Origin: Nemophila menziesii
Taxonomy: Eukaryota; Streptophyta; Magnoliopsida; Boraginales; Hydrophyllaceae
Assembly: GCA_029959085.1 (NCBI GenBank)
Contig: JARWIR010000016.1
Location: 5,749,441 to 5,813,440, forward strand
DNA length: 64,000 bases
Direction of reading: 5' to 3'
Positions within the stretch are counted from its first letter, which is position 1, and each line of letters opens with the position of its first letter. Shown piece by piece: positions 1-11,103 of the stretch. The notes under the pieces were generated by a model. The model did no database searches. It saw only the letters and a program-made list of their open reading frames with translations, and was not told the DNA's origin. A program made the translations under genes and the position numbers.

Positions 1-1394
1 TTTATGTGGCTATTTTACTCCTTGACTAGTCCAGTAAACGCTGAGGGAGAGTTCTGCCACTTATCGTCTATCGATTACTTATTTCAGCTTAGTCATTGCT
101 CGTGCCACGTGGACGATTCTGGTTTGCTAATCATGCACGGTCAGATGCGGGTGGGTTTAAAAGTTAAACTGCCATACATATCTTACTTGTCGTGTTGTTA
201 CTGGTTGCCTGGACACAGTCAAGATCAGTGAAAGGGGGTTGGTCAAAGTTTGAATCCCTTTGGTGATGTGTCATGCGGCTGTTGGTGGCTGCTGCAGTGG
301 AATAGTCAAGTCTTTGAGTGTATCTTCTTGCGCGATGTGGACTTATCCTGGCAGCTAGTCTTGATCCATTTAGTGGGCTAACTTGTTGTGTTTTATTTGT
401 ATAAGTTAGTAAAATAATATAAAAACTAATACAGAAACAAAATAAAAGTAAATAAATAAATAATTTTACTTGTCGAGACTCGGATTGGATCCAATGTCTT
501 TAACGTATTTAGGCCACGTACTGGTGTCTTACGTTTGTTGGTTTCAACCTCCAAGATACAACTACAAAACTATTCAAAAGAACTGACACACGAATTCTTA
601 AGAATTTAAACGAACTTAATAAAGCTGCTTCTTTATGAATCCCTCTTATAATCTTAATACTTACTGTTGTGAAAAACTGAATGAATTAAATGTTCGAAGC
701 ACATCAGCATTTTTTTTGTGCTTTAGAATTAAAAGAAAATAAAATAAAATAACATACATTATTAAATTTTTTTCTCTTTTGATTTCTTCAAATTACATGA
801 CTTAGTTTCTCATTCAATTTCAAATAATTTTAACCAAGTGAATATATTGTGTTCATCTTTACAACTGGAATAAACGTATCAATATCCGAACCATTTCTTT
901 AAATTGAGTCACCGACTATCATCGTAAACATGGTCAACACTTGGGTAGAATCTCATGTGTCCAACATGACTTGCGTTGAAAAATCAACGCCTCTAATAGG
1001 CCTGCTAGTGTCTCGTGTAACCAAGTTATGGGATGAAGAAACATCATTTTACGTGAAGATCAAACGGGCCATTGAATTCTTCAACATTTGTTAGGCAACG
1101 AGGAGGAATTCTAATGGACTCGCGAATGAGAGGTGAGCTACTGTTGTTATCATTTAAGCAATTAAGCTTGATCCTCTTGAAAACCAACGCTAGAGGTAAT
1201 AAAATTTATGCCAACCTCATTTGTTTTACAAAATGACGTGAAGGAATTTATTGCAATATTATTTCTTTCAATATTATTATTGTCAGCAATATTTTCTCTC
1301 AAATGAGGTTTATTTATTTCAAATCACCTCCGCAATAATTTTCCGCCCTCTATATTTCCACAAGCCAATAAAATTCCATCATTTAATTTGCAAA
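1..1394. repeat. Repeat block copy 1, non-LINE part
   Basis: From about base 4 this sequence is repeated, with scattered substitutions, at 8408-9331 plus 10003-10480. The shared block continues into the LINE fragment on its right, to about 2018. It includes a coding-like but broken stretch at 905-1135, whose counterpart at 10003-10218 reads open for about 70 codons; here a TAG interrupts it at about 1092. I do not recognise the product. A short inverted repeat (CCTCATTTG at about 1214, CAAATGAGG at about 1298) is kept in both copies. The left end lies outside the window, so the origin of the block, transposon or host segment, is undecided. No intact gene is visible. Confidence 0.7.
921..928. 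other. Empty target site of the hAT MITE
   Basis: Here ATCGTAAA occurs once, in the same context in which the second block copy carries it on both sides of a 671-bp insertion (9324-9331 and 10003-10010). This is the pre-insertion state and shows that the element entered the other copy after the block was duplicated. Confidence 0.88.
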
Positions 1395-3825
1395 TAATTT
1401 TCATTAAGGCCGAAAGAAGAAATTTTGTGGACCAATCCCAAACATCACAAGCTCCAAAAATTCACCATAAAACCATTCAATCCATAACGAGGTATTCTTA
1501 ATCATACCGCGCCATACGATCTTCATGAGCAATGATTTATTTCAAGTTTTAAGATCCTTCAATCCAATGTCTCCTTCAATTTTAGGGATGTAAATTTTGT
1601 TCCCAATCAATAGGCAGAGAATGCTTATTCCAACAAAAGTTTTGACAAATACTAATCACATCATCACGCACATTACATGGAAGAGGAAAAATAGAAGACC
1701 AAAAGCAAATAATACCTTGAAGAATGGACCAAATAAGTTCTAGTCTTCTGGCATAAGATAAACTCGATGATCTCAATCTTTTGCTCAATTTATCTCTAAG
1801 TGGTTGATAATCAATTGATTTCAAATTACAAGATCCAAGAGGAACCTTTAGGTATTTGAAAGGTAACAACCCCTTATCTATTTTGTCTAATTCTTAATCA
1901 TCTCAAACTCTTGTTGGTCTTTAATACCAATATAATATAACTTAGATTTAACCACATTTACACGGATACCCAAACACTCAACAAACTTTTGCATACATTT
2001 CATGAGAATTTCCACATATCTCCAATCACCCCTAGACATGAGCATTGGATCATCCGCAAAAGAAACATGGGTGATTTTAAGCTTCCCACATTTAGGGTGA
2101 TAATTAAAATGATTCATCGTGTTTTTCTTGACCAACTTAGAAAAAAAATTCAAACAAACAATGAAGATGTAGAAAGGTAAAGGATCACCTTGACAAAATT
2201 CTTTAGCTCCCTTGATATATCCATGAATGCCTCCATTATTTGATAAGGAATATGAAGAAGAGGTTACACAATCCATGATCCAACCAATATATTTTTCCGG
2301 AAATTTCAAACCCTTTAAAACTTCATGAATAAAGCTCCAAGAGATCGAATCGAAGGCTTTCCGAAAGTCAATTTTGATGGTGCATCGAGGGGAGCTTTGA
2401 TTGTCATTATACTCTTTCATCAACTCTTGCATTAAATGTATTTTAACGGACATGATACGACCGGGTACAAATGCACTTTGAGATTTATCAATTAAGCCAT
2501 CAATAATTGAAGTCATTCGATCGACAATGACCATAGTGATGGATTTATAAGCAACGTTACAACACACAATAGGCCAAAAGGCCTCTATAGATGCAGGATC
2601 TTCGGTTTTGGGGATAAGAATAAGTGTTGTGTGATTTAATTGTTGTAGAAGTTTCCCCGATGTGAAGAACTCCTTAACTGCATAATAACCCTTTTATTAA
2701 CTACATTACAAAATTTCTTGAAAAAATGTGAAGAATACCCATCCGTACCCGGAGCTTTATCACTATCAATTCAAAAAATTACATCTTTAATCTCTTCTTT
2801 GGTAACATCCACGCATAAATCTACCCTTTGTTCTTTGGTTAAGACATTACCCCACTCAAAGACACCTTGATCGGCATATGAAGTAGTCTCTCTAGTACCC
2901 AAAAGACCAATATAATAATTAACAAAAGCGTCTAAAGCTCCTCTCTTGAGGTAGAAACACTACCATCCGGAAGCTTGATAGTAGATATGTATTTTTTTCG
3001 ATCACTGCTTCTCACTATTCCATGAAAAAGCTTTGTGCACCGGTCACTCTTGAGATTATAGTCGCTTCTAGATTTTTGTTGAAAAGAAGCTACACTCGGC
3101 ATTCTCAAGATGTGAAGCTAACTTCGAAGAATTTTAATTTCCTCCATGAGAATGGAATTACTTGTGTCTAGTTGAATCTTCTTTTCGTCATCTTCAAGGG
3201 CAAGATTAGTTCTCTTTACTCGTTCACAGATGTGTGAATAATGCTTTTTGTTCAACTCCCTTAAACCAAACTTCAAGTTTCTAAGCTTTTTGCACAAAAC
3301 AAATTGTTAAGTGCCTCAGAGTGTACCACTTGTCCACCTGAAGCACACCACATCATTGTAGTTCTTATGCTAGGTCCATATTTTGAAGAAACGAAAGGGA
3401 TTGTGTATAGTCTTATTCTTTTTGTATAAAGTCACAACACATGGAGAATGATATGTCCAAGGAGGCGTAGTTAAAAGTACCGTGAAAATGAAGAGAGGAG
3501 AAGCAGCAAGTCTTCGATTAGCCATAACACGGTCAATTTTACTCGTTATATTACAACCACCACACCAAGTAAAATGTTGACCCGTATAAGCCAAATCATC
3601 AAAACCAAGAGCGTCACAAACATCATTAAAAGGTTTTAAGTCATACACATGTATTTTCGCTCTATTAATCTTTTCATTATGCTTAAGAATGTTGTTGAAG
3701 TCCGATAAGTAACCAAGAATCATCGAAAGTTCTGGCATAGGTACTCAAGTCCTCCCATAAGGGTCTTCTTTTATCTATATGACTCATTCCATAAATAAAG
3801 GAAATGCAAAAAGAGTTGGGAGTTA
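1395..3825 (-). pseudogene. L1-type LINE fragment: endonuclease to reverse transcriptase
   Basis: Read on the minus strand, this is the middle of a plant L1-like ORF2 with both ends missing. The endonuclease tail lies at about 3790-3370: a GDFN-type motif is recovered by joining two frames near 3720, followed by the YTGQHFTW and SKIDRVMAN region. Reverse transcriptase follows at 2567-1887, with SAFVPGR, the KIDFRKAFDS palm motif, a degraded QGDPL motif and the FADD active site. The thumb region lies at 1869-1582. Stops and frameshifts separate all of these, so the element is dead. The left end, at about 1395, falls early in the zf-RVT region, so RNase H and the poly(A) tail are absent. The 1395-2018 part is repeated at 10480-11103. 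Confidence 0.85.
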
Positions 3826-3839
3826 CCTGAAGGAAAATT

Positions 3840-4490
3840 AATTCATACCTGAAGGAAATAAACTAAAAGATTGAATAAAAGACTTCATCTTTCTCTCTAC
3901 AATAACTCTAATGATAATAAACCTAAGGACTAATTAATGGGAGGCAAGGATGATTTACAAGTTATATAAGGGTGTATTTATAGGTGTAAAGAAACCCTAG
4001 TTTGTTTTCTTGGAGTAGAAAACAAGTAAGGGACTCCTAGCCCAACTCAAATTCGTAAACCCTAAAATATAGGAAAGGTATCAATCAGCCCCGTTTTTGT
4101 TTTGGTCATAACAACTTCAATTCTTATCCGTTTGATGCGTTCTAATAGTCGAAAACGATCGTATCGGAAAGCTCTTTAACTTTGCTCTTGACCATTCTTC
4201 CAAATTCCTCACAGATCTTGAGATATAAGCCCATTTGTGGTAGTGGGTACTGGAATTCAGATTTATTTGGCAGCTTTATCTTTCCATATCCTTGCCTTTG
4301 TTTCCTTATCTCCAATTTCCATGTGTATCTTCTTTCCTTTATCTCTTAGAATTGACTTGGCATCTAATTAATCTCCATATATATTTTTAAAGTTTCACAC
4401 TAAATAAATAATTAAACCCAATATACTCTAAAAATAATAATTCATAAAATCAAGATTAGAATTAGGAAAGTGTAGTAAGGTTCCCAAAAA
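3840..4490 (-). mobile_element. Antisense LTR fragment, Athila-like family
   Basis: This resembles the middle of the two solo LTRs at 50118-51633 and 58246-60018 in the same orientation. Shared parts are a segment ending in a TATAAATAC-like box (GTATTTATAG on the plus strand, near 3972), a CCCAACTCAAATTCGTAA block, and a right-hand stretch with AAATAATTAAACCCAATAT. The terminal stem-loop and the other end are missing, so this is an internal fragment. Confidence 0.7.
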
Positions 4491-5333
4491 AAATGTTTCA
4501 TTGTTTTCCAACGTTTACTTAAGAACCCTAAAGACGTTTATGTACAAACCATTTCACTACTATGTTTAAAATAAAATTATCTATGTTACATAAATAATTT
4601 GCTTAAGTAAATTCTAAATCAAAATTAATTAATAAAAATAATTTATTGAACAGAATAATTTGCTTAAGTGTGCTATTAAACAGAATAATTTTTTGGCTTA
4701 TTTCATGTGTATTTCTGAAATTAGATACATGAAGAAAATTAATATATTGACTTCAATTGTATCAAGTTTGCAATATTTCAGGTGTTTTCCAAGAATTGAG
4801 AATTCTCAATAGAGGTGTATTGTTTCCTTGTTTTTGATACGTGAATAATTAGCCATGGTTCTCCAAGGTCATATGGAGTCCGGGTTTACAAGGAGAGAGT
4901 TCAGATATCCATTTCAACAAGGAGAGTTTGCTCCGTATACAGTTGGAAGGAAGCTCTTAGACCTTTATCATAAACTCCATAAGCTATCTATAATTACAAA
5001 TTCTCCATTTTCGTAAACTATCAATTCTTAAATACGCATATCATAGACATGATAAAGAGGTTCCAAAAACAAAAAAATAAATCAAATCCAAATAAGATAA
5101 TATTTACAGAATCGCTCAAAGGTGAACAGACTGATAGTAGAAGAAGTAAACAATAGATAATAATAAAAATCAAAATGAGACATATCAGTTATCACTTTTA
5201 CATTGTGAAAACTCAGGACATGCCTCTACTTAAACAACCACTATGCAGTAAAACAAACACTGAGATTCCTTTTCTTTAGAGGAATGCCATTTTCATACGA
5301 TGCCATGTAAGGCAAACATGATTGATTGAAAGC
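4491..5333. other. AT-rich intergenic DNA
   Basis: There are no long open frames, recognisable repeat ends or RNA genes here. It forms the 3' flank of the minus-strand mTERF gene at 5334-6488. Confidence 0.5.
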
Positions 5334-6488
5334 CTAATCAATATTACTCACTGAAAGTTTCATCTTTTCTTGATAGAGTTCTAATAGCTCAGGAGCTTCT
5401 TTTTTATAACACTCCACATACTTCTTAAGAAACTTCTCTTCTGAATCTACAAGCAATGTATACAAGCTAGAATGTTCTTTGATGAAACCTTTTAAAATCA
5501 ATACTCGGTAAACTGCACATCTTGGAATAATTCTTCTGTTTAAGCTCAAAGAGAGTATTAGTGAAGTGTTGATCAACCTTGAGGATTCCCAACCAATTTC
5601 ATTCACAAAAAATCTCATAATCATATCAATTTTATCATTTGATACCATCATACACTGAGGATTGGTCACAAATGCTGCCAAAACCTTATCCTCAGAACAG
5701 CCCCATCTTTCATAAACCTCCACTCTCTTTTTCCAAGAAGACCTATTAAGCCCAATTATAGTAGAAATCGCTATGTAAAAAGTTGATTTCACAGGATCAA
5801 CACCCATTGCTTTAACCTCTTCCACAACTTCTTTAAATCTAGTATGAGGTTGGGACAATCTGCGTGGCCAATGTATCAAGAAACGCCTAATTCTGGGCTC
5901 AGGTACACCAGCCTTTCGCAAAAATTCTATGTTAGGAAACACATTACGCTCAAAAAGTTCTATTAATCGTCCACAGCGTTTAAGTGTAAGTATTGTATCT
6001 TCAACACAACCAAGTAATTTCTTCAAGCTATTAAATGCGGGTATAACCCTTTCGTCCAGATTCGTTGAAAAAATATTAGGTGCACCAACTATTATTGTGG
6101 CCAGGTCGGCTTTCGAAACACCTTGAGACAGAAAAAAATTAATCTTGGGCAAAAGGGTTTTTTCAGGATCAGACAAAGCAACCTGAGGATGAATTAGTAT
6201 TACTTTAAAGACTTGTGTTTCAGTAAACCCTTGGTTCTTCAAGAAAGATATAACTGCATCGGGCTTGTCCGGGTTGTTAAAATTCACGTACTTGGAAGCT
6301 GAAAGCGCCCGTTCTGGTGAGAATCCACATTTATCTATGAAATAATTAACAGAAAAGGAGAGATCCTTTTCACTTTTTGATGAGAATGATAAAAAGTGGT
6401 TGAGCTGAAGAATATGCAGTTCGTGTGTTGATGAAGTTGTTAAAGAATGCTTAAAATGAGGAATAGATTTGCAAATGAAATTAAACAT
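5334..6488 (-). CDS. mTERF-family protein, copy A (intact, 384 aa)
   Basis: Intronless gene for a mitochondrial transcription termination factor family protein. These plant proteins bind organelle nucleic acid through repeated helical mTERF motifs and act in organelle transcription, splicing or translation; the target of this one is unknown. Residues 1-45 are rich in Ser, Thr, His and Lys and low in acid, consistent with an organelle transit peptide. The mTERF array runs from about residue 55 (CGFSPERALSASKYV) to about 365, with repeated Pro-containing turns such as DPEKTLLPKINFFLSQGVSKADL and further units around HWPRRLS and RWGCSEDKV. The ATG sits just after a 5' flank conserved in all four paralogues. 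The protein ends four residues later than copies B and C (SNID) because their stop codon is lost. Its closest relative here is the pseudogene at 60330-62000 in the middle and copy B at the N-terminus. Confidence 0.95.
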   Translation of the reverse strand: MFNFICKSIPHFKHSLTTSSTHELHILQLNHFLSFSSKSEKDLSFSVNYFIDKCGFSPERALSASKYVNFNNPDKPDAVISFLKNQGFTETQVFKVILIHPQVALSDPEKTLLPKINFFLSQGVSKADLATIIVGAPNIFSTNLDERVIPAFNSLKKLLGCVEDTILTLKRCGRLIELFERNVFPNIEFLRKAGVPEPRIRRFLIHWPRRLSQPHTRFKEVVEEVKAMGVDPVKSTFYIAISTIIGLNRSSWKKRVEVYERWGCSEDKVLAAFVTNPQCMMVSNDKIDMIMRFFVNEIGWESSRLINTSLILSLSLNRRIIPRCAVYRVLILKGFIKEHSSLYTLLVDSEEKFLKKYVECYKKEAPELLELYQEKMKLSVSNID

Positions 6489-6660
6489 TGTTAAAGTTTA
6501 AGCAAATGGTATAAAGATCTCGCCTGAACTCCTCTTTTAGATTTGATTTTTCCTCTGAAAACCCTAGTCCGACGCCGATGAAGCAGAGCAATGGCCGATG
6601 TAGGCTTGATTGTTTAAGAGTGACACTGCTTTGCGTTTTAATTGCAGTATGAATGACAAA
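6489..6660 (-). promoter_or_regulatory. Conserved 5' flank of mTERF copy A
   Basis: Read on the minus strand, a block containing GGCGAGATCTTT lies about 20-30 bases before the ATG. A block with GCAAT(G)-CTCTGCTTCATC lies about 100 bases upstream (plus-strand GATGAAGCAGAGCAATG at about 6578). Copies B and D carry both blocks and copy C carries the proximal one. They are probably 5' UTR and core promoter. No clear TATA box was identified. Confidence 0.55.
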
Positions 6661-6779
6661 TGAGAGTTCATGTATGTATAAGTGTCACTTTAGTCCATCA
6701 AGAATTTAAATGATCACTTTGAGTTTTTTCTTTTTTTACTAGGCAAGTGGCTCAAAAGAAACTTGAAAAAAAAAAACAT

Positions 6780-7160
6780 TAGCCTATGCCTATCGTTCTG
6801 AATTCGTCTACCAAATAAAATAAAAATTGTTGTTATTCGAGCAAACTTGAGTGGATCCTTGTCTAGCTTTTGTTGAAAATTTATCTGCTAATCCATTGAA
6901 CCTTCTAGGAATAAATCTAAAGGTGATGGGCCCAACCTTAACGTCCAATTGATTGATCTTCGTGATGATTCGTCCTAGAATAAATTCAAGGTTATCTGAG
7001 ATGATTGTTTTTTTTTATCTTGGTACTCCTTACATATTTCAGTAACTTTAAGAACTACCAGTGCCTCTCCTTCTAGTATAAAATCACAAAAAAATGAGGC
7101 TTTTGAGAAGATTTTGCTTCCAGATTTTTGTAAAGTTGCATAATCTCTATCCTTGTTTCT
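6780..7160 (-). pseudogene. LINE RNase H domain remnant
   Basis: The minus strand encodes an RVT_3-type RNase H domain, as found at the C-terminus of plant L1-like ORF2. Visible parts are an EGEALVVLKVTEICKEY helix, an IISDNLEFILGRI strand-helix unit and an FIPRRFNGLADKFSTKA C-terminal segment. One frame change lies in the poly-T run near 7008. The rest of the element is absent; its right edge touches the TSD of the TRIM at 7167, so the TRIM landed in or beside this remnant. Confidence 0.72.
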
Positions 7161-7166
7161 TCTTAC

Positions 7167-8385
7167 TGTTAAATATATTATTATTATAATATATTATTAC
7201 CATAATATATTATTACCTTATTAGATTTATTATTTACCTTAGTTAGAGAGATTATTTACCATCTCCAAACTAGTCTGCTTGTTCTCCAAGTTAGACTATT
7301 TGCTCTCCAAGTTTAATCCTAGTATAAATATAGCTATGTAGTTCACTTTAATATCATCAACTCATTCACAATGTAGTCTCTAGTAATTCTCTTGTTCTTT
7401 AGTCTTTACGACTCTCTTTCATTATCAATATATTATTTCTCTTTTCCTCTTTTCTCTCTTCCCCTTATTTAAATATCCCACTTAATTTAAATATCTCACA
7501 TGGTATCAGAGCCACAATCCAAAGTAGTTCCCCATTATCGTTTCGCTCGCTTCCGCAACTCGTTAGGCCCTTCAGTGTTCCCGTCTCGTTAGGCCCTTCA
7601 GTGGTCCCGTCTCGTTAGGCCATTCAGTGGTCCCGTCTCGTTAGACCATTCAGTGGTCCCGTCTCGTTAGGCCCTTCAGTGGTCCCATCTCGTTAGGCCC
7701 TTCAGTGATCACGTCTCATTAGACCCTTCAGTGGTCCCGTATCGTTAGGCCATTCAATGGCCCCGTCTCGTTAGGTCATTCAGTGGTCCCGTCTCGTTAG
7801 GCCATTCAGTGGCCCCGTCTCGTTAGCCCATTCAGTGGTCCCGTCTCGTTAGACCTTCCATGGTCTCATCTCGGTAATTACTCATCACTCGGTTTTTGGT
7901 TCACAGTTCTCACAGCTCAACTCATCACTCCACCTCGACGCCACACCATCAACATTGCCACCACGTCAACTCATCCATCAATAACGCTCAAGATACATCA
8001 TCAACGATACATATTTCAAACTCAAGTTGCTCTCTCTTCGACCTACTTGAGTTTGAGGGGGGTGTTAAATATATTATTATTATAATATATTATTACCATA
8101 ATATATTATTACCTTATTAGATTTATTATTTACCTTAGTTAGAGAGATTATTTACCATCTCCAAACTAGTCTGCTTGTTCTCCAAGTTAGACTATTTGCT
8201 CTCCAAGTTTAATCTTAGTATAAATATAGCTATGTAGTTCACTTTAATATCATCAACTCATTCACAATGTAGACTCTAGTATTCACTTGTTTTCTAGCCT
8301 TTAAGACTCTTTCATTCAATATATTATTTTCCTCTTTTCTCTCTTCCCCTTATTTAAATATCCCACCTAATTTAAATATCTCACA
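7167..8385 (+). mobile_element. Complete TRIM (miniature LTR retrotransposon)
   Basis: Two direct LTRs, 7167-7500 (334 bp) and 8063-8385 (323 bp), both start TGTTAAATATATT and end ATATCTCACA. A 5-bp target-site duplication, CTTAC, flanks the element at 7162-7166 and 8386-8390. The primer-binding site TGGTATCAGAGCC, complementary to initiator tRNA-Met, follows LTR 1 directly at 7501. A purine run TTGAGGGGGG ends at LTR 2. The 562-bp interior has no gag or pol, which defines a nonautonomous TRIM. Both LTRs carry TATA-like boxes (TATAAATATAG). The LTRs are similar but not identical, so the insertion is not very recent. Confidence 0.95.
7561..7872. repeat. 26-bp minisatellite inside the TRIM
   Basis: About twelve head-to-tail units of roughly 26 bp with consensus CGTTAGGCCCTTCAGTGGTC then CCGTCT. 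Units differ at a few positions (CCC or CCA, GGTC or GGCC) and the last is shorter. There are no unique spacers. The array fills more than half of the element interior, between the primer-binding site and the 3' half. Confidence 0.92.
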
Positions 8386-8404
8386 CTTACTTTTTCTCCC
8401 TTAC

Positions 8405-11103
8405 ATATTTATGTGGCTACTTTACTCCTTGACTAGTCAAGTAAGCGCTGAAGGGGAGTTCTGCCACGTGTCGTCTATTGATTGCTTGTTTCAGCTTGGT
8501 CATTGCTCGTGCCACGTGGACGATTCTGGTTTGCTAAGCATGCACGGTCAGATGCAAGTGGGTTAGAAATTTAAACTGCCATACATATCAGACTTGTCGC
8601 GTTGTTACTGGTTGCCTGGACACAGTCAGGATCAGTGAAAGGGGATTGGTCAAAGTTTGAATCCATTTGGTGATGTGTCATGCGGCTGTTGGTGGCTGCT
8701 GCAGTGGAATAGTCAAATCTATGAGTGTATCTTCTCGCGCGACGTGGCCTTCTCCTGGACGCTAGTCTTGATCCATTTAGTGGGCTAACTTGTTGTGTTT
8801 TATTTGTATAAGTTAATAAAACAATATAAAAACTAATACAAAAACAAAATTAAAGTAAATAAATAAATAATTTTGCTTGTCGAGACTCGGATTGGATCCA
8901 ATGCCTTTAAGGTATTTAGGCCACGTCCGGTATCTTATGTTTGTTGGGTTCAACCTCCAAGATACAACTACAAAACTGTTCAAAAGAATTGACACACGAA
9001 TTCTTAAGAATTTCAACGAACTTGATAAAGCTGCTTCTTTATGTCTCCCTCTTATAAATTTAATACTTAATGTTGTGAAAAACTGAATGAATTAAGTGTT
9101 CGAACCACACCAGCTTTTTTTTGTGCTTTAGAATTAAAAGAAAATAAAATAAAATAACATACATTATTGATTTTTTCTCTTTTAATTTCTCCAAATTACA
9201 TAACTCGGTTTCTCATTCAATTTCAAATGATTTTAACTAAGTGAATATATTATGTTCATCTTTACAATTGAAATAAACGTATCAATATCCGAATTATTTC
9301 TTTAAATTGACTCACCGACTATCATCGTAAATAGTGGCGAATCTAGAAACAAATCCAGGATGGGCTTGAAATACAAAAAAAGATTTGAAAAAGTTTCTCG
9401 ATTTTTTTGTTGTTATACAAAAAATAACTGAAAATAAATAAATATGCAGATTAATATTTTTATATCATAAATATAATACAATAAACAAAAATATTATTGT
9501 GACAAAAAAAGTTTAAAATATCCCCTTATTCTATAGTTGTTACTATAATTAAATTATTTTTCATGTTCATATCAATTATTATATAATAAAATATTGATAT
9601 ATAATAAATTATCAAACTAACCATCAAACGAAATTAGAGATAATACTTTAAAAAAAAATCTTCATGTGATTGACGTTTCATATATGTATAAAAGTAAAAT
9701 AAAAGTAAAATAAAGATAAATTATATTAATAATCGATAATAAAATTTAAAAATTTAAAAAGGTAAAAAACAGATCCAATGAATGGGAATTGAGTCGGAAA
9801 AAAAATGATAGAAACGCTTATGAATTTTTATAACTATTAATAATAATTTATAATGATTAAAAGTTAATATAATATTAAAATTCTGTATAAGTTATAACAT
9901 ATTTGTTATCAAAGTTAAAATCAGTAATAAAAGTAAAGTTCTTTTTTTTTTAATTTGAGCATGGGCTCAAGCCCATCCTTTCCTAAGGTAGATCCACCAG
10001 TGATCGTAAACATGGTGAAAACTTGGGAAGAATCTCATGTGTCAAATATGTCTTGCTTTGAAAAATCAACGCCTCTAATAGACCTGCTAGTGTCTCGTGT
10101 AACCAAGTTATGGGCTGAAGAAACATCATTTTACGTGAAGATCAAACGGGCCATTGAAATCTTCAACATTTGTTGGGCAACGAGGAGAAATTCTAATGGA
10201 CTCGCGAATGAGAGGTGAGCTACTGTTGGTATCATTTAAGCAATTAAGCTTGATCCTCTTGAAAACCAACGCTAGCGATAATTAAAATTTTCTGCTGACC
10301 TCATTTGTTTTACAAAATGACGTGAACGAATTTATTGCAATATTATTTCTTCCAATATTATATTTTCAGCAATATTTTCACTCAAATGAGGTTTATTTTT
10401 TTCAAATCACCTCCGCAATAATTTTCTGGCCTCTATATTTCATCAAGCTAATAAAATTCCGTCATTTAGTTCGCAAATAATTTTCATTAAGGCCGAAAGA
10501 AAAAATTTAGTGGACCAATCCTTCACATCACAAACTCCAAAAATTCACCATAAAACCATTCAATCCATAACGAGGTATTCTTAATCATACTGCCCATACG
10601 ATCTTCATGAGCAATGATTTATTTCAAGTTTTAAGATCCTTCAATCCAATGTCTCCTTCAATTTTAGGGATGTAAATTTTGTCCCAATCAATAGGCAGAG
10701 AATGCTTATTCCAACAAAAGTTTTGACAAATACTAATCACATCATCACGCAAATTACATGGAAGAGGAAAAATAGAAGACCAAAAGTAAATAATACCTTG
10801 AAGAATGGACCAAATAAGTTCTAGTCTTCCAGCATAAGATAAACTCGATGATCTCAATCTTTTGCTCAATTTATCTCTAAGTGGTAGATAATCAATTGAT
10901 TTCAAATTACAAGCTCCAAGAGGAACCCTTAGGTATTTGAAAGGTAACAACCCCTTATCTATTTTGTCTAATTCTTAATCATCTCAAACTCTTGTTGGTC
11001 TTTAATACCAATATAATATAACTTAGATTTAACCACATTTACACGGATACCCAAACACTCACTAGACTTTTGCATACATTTCATGAGAATTTCCATAGAT
11101 CTA
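8405..11103. repeat. Repeat block copy 2 (interrupted)
   Basis: Second copy of the 1-2018 block. It is interrupted by a hAT MITE at 9332-10002 and cut on the right by the Athila-like LTR at 11104. The minus-strand LINE part (10480-11103) keeps an open thumb region at 10950-10624 that is closely similar to 1869-1582. It starts only some 20 bases after the TRIM's right TSD. A coding-like plus-strand stretch at 8877-9086 (about 70 codons) and another at 10003-10218 are shared with copy 1 but broken there; neither product is recognised. Confidence 0.8.
9332..10002. mobile_element. hAT-type MITE, 671 bp
   Basis: The element is flanked by a perfect 8-bp duplication, ATCGTAAA (9324-9331 and 10003-10010). 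Its ends form an imperfect terminal inverted repeat: TAGTGGCGAATCTAG at the left, and the complement of CTAGATCCACCAGTG-like sequence at the right, followed inward on both sides by AGGATGGGCTTG. TAGTGGCGGATCTAG-type termini with 8-bp duplications are typical of plant nonautonomous hAT elements. The interior is AT-rich with no transposase. The paralogous block at 921-928 shows the empty site. Confidence 0.92.

Noticed and set aside
7561..7872. Regular 26-bp repeats resembling a CRISPR array
   Set aside because: The units are directly adjacent with no unique spacers, the DNA is plant nuclear, and the array is inside a complete LTR element.
7896..8120. Plus-strand open stretch of 74 codons inside the TRIM
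   Set aside because: It is His- and Ser-rich, runs into the 3' LTR and has no gag or pol motif.
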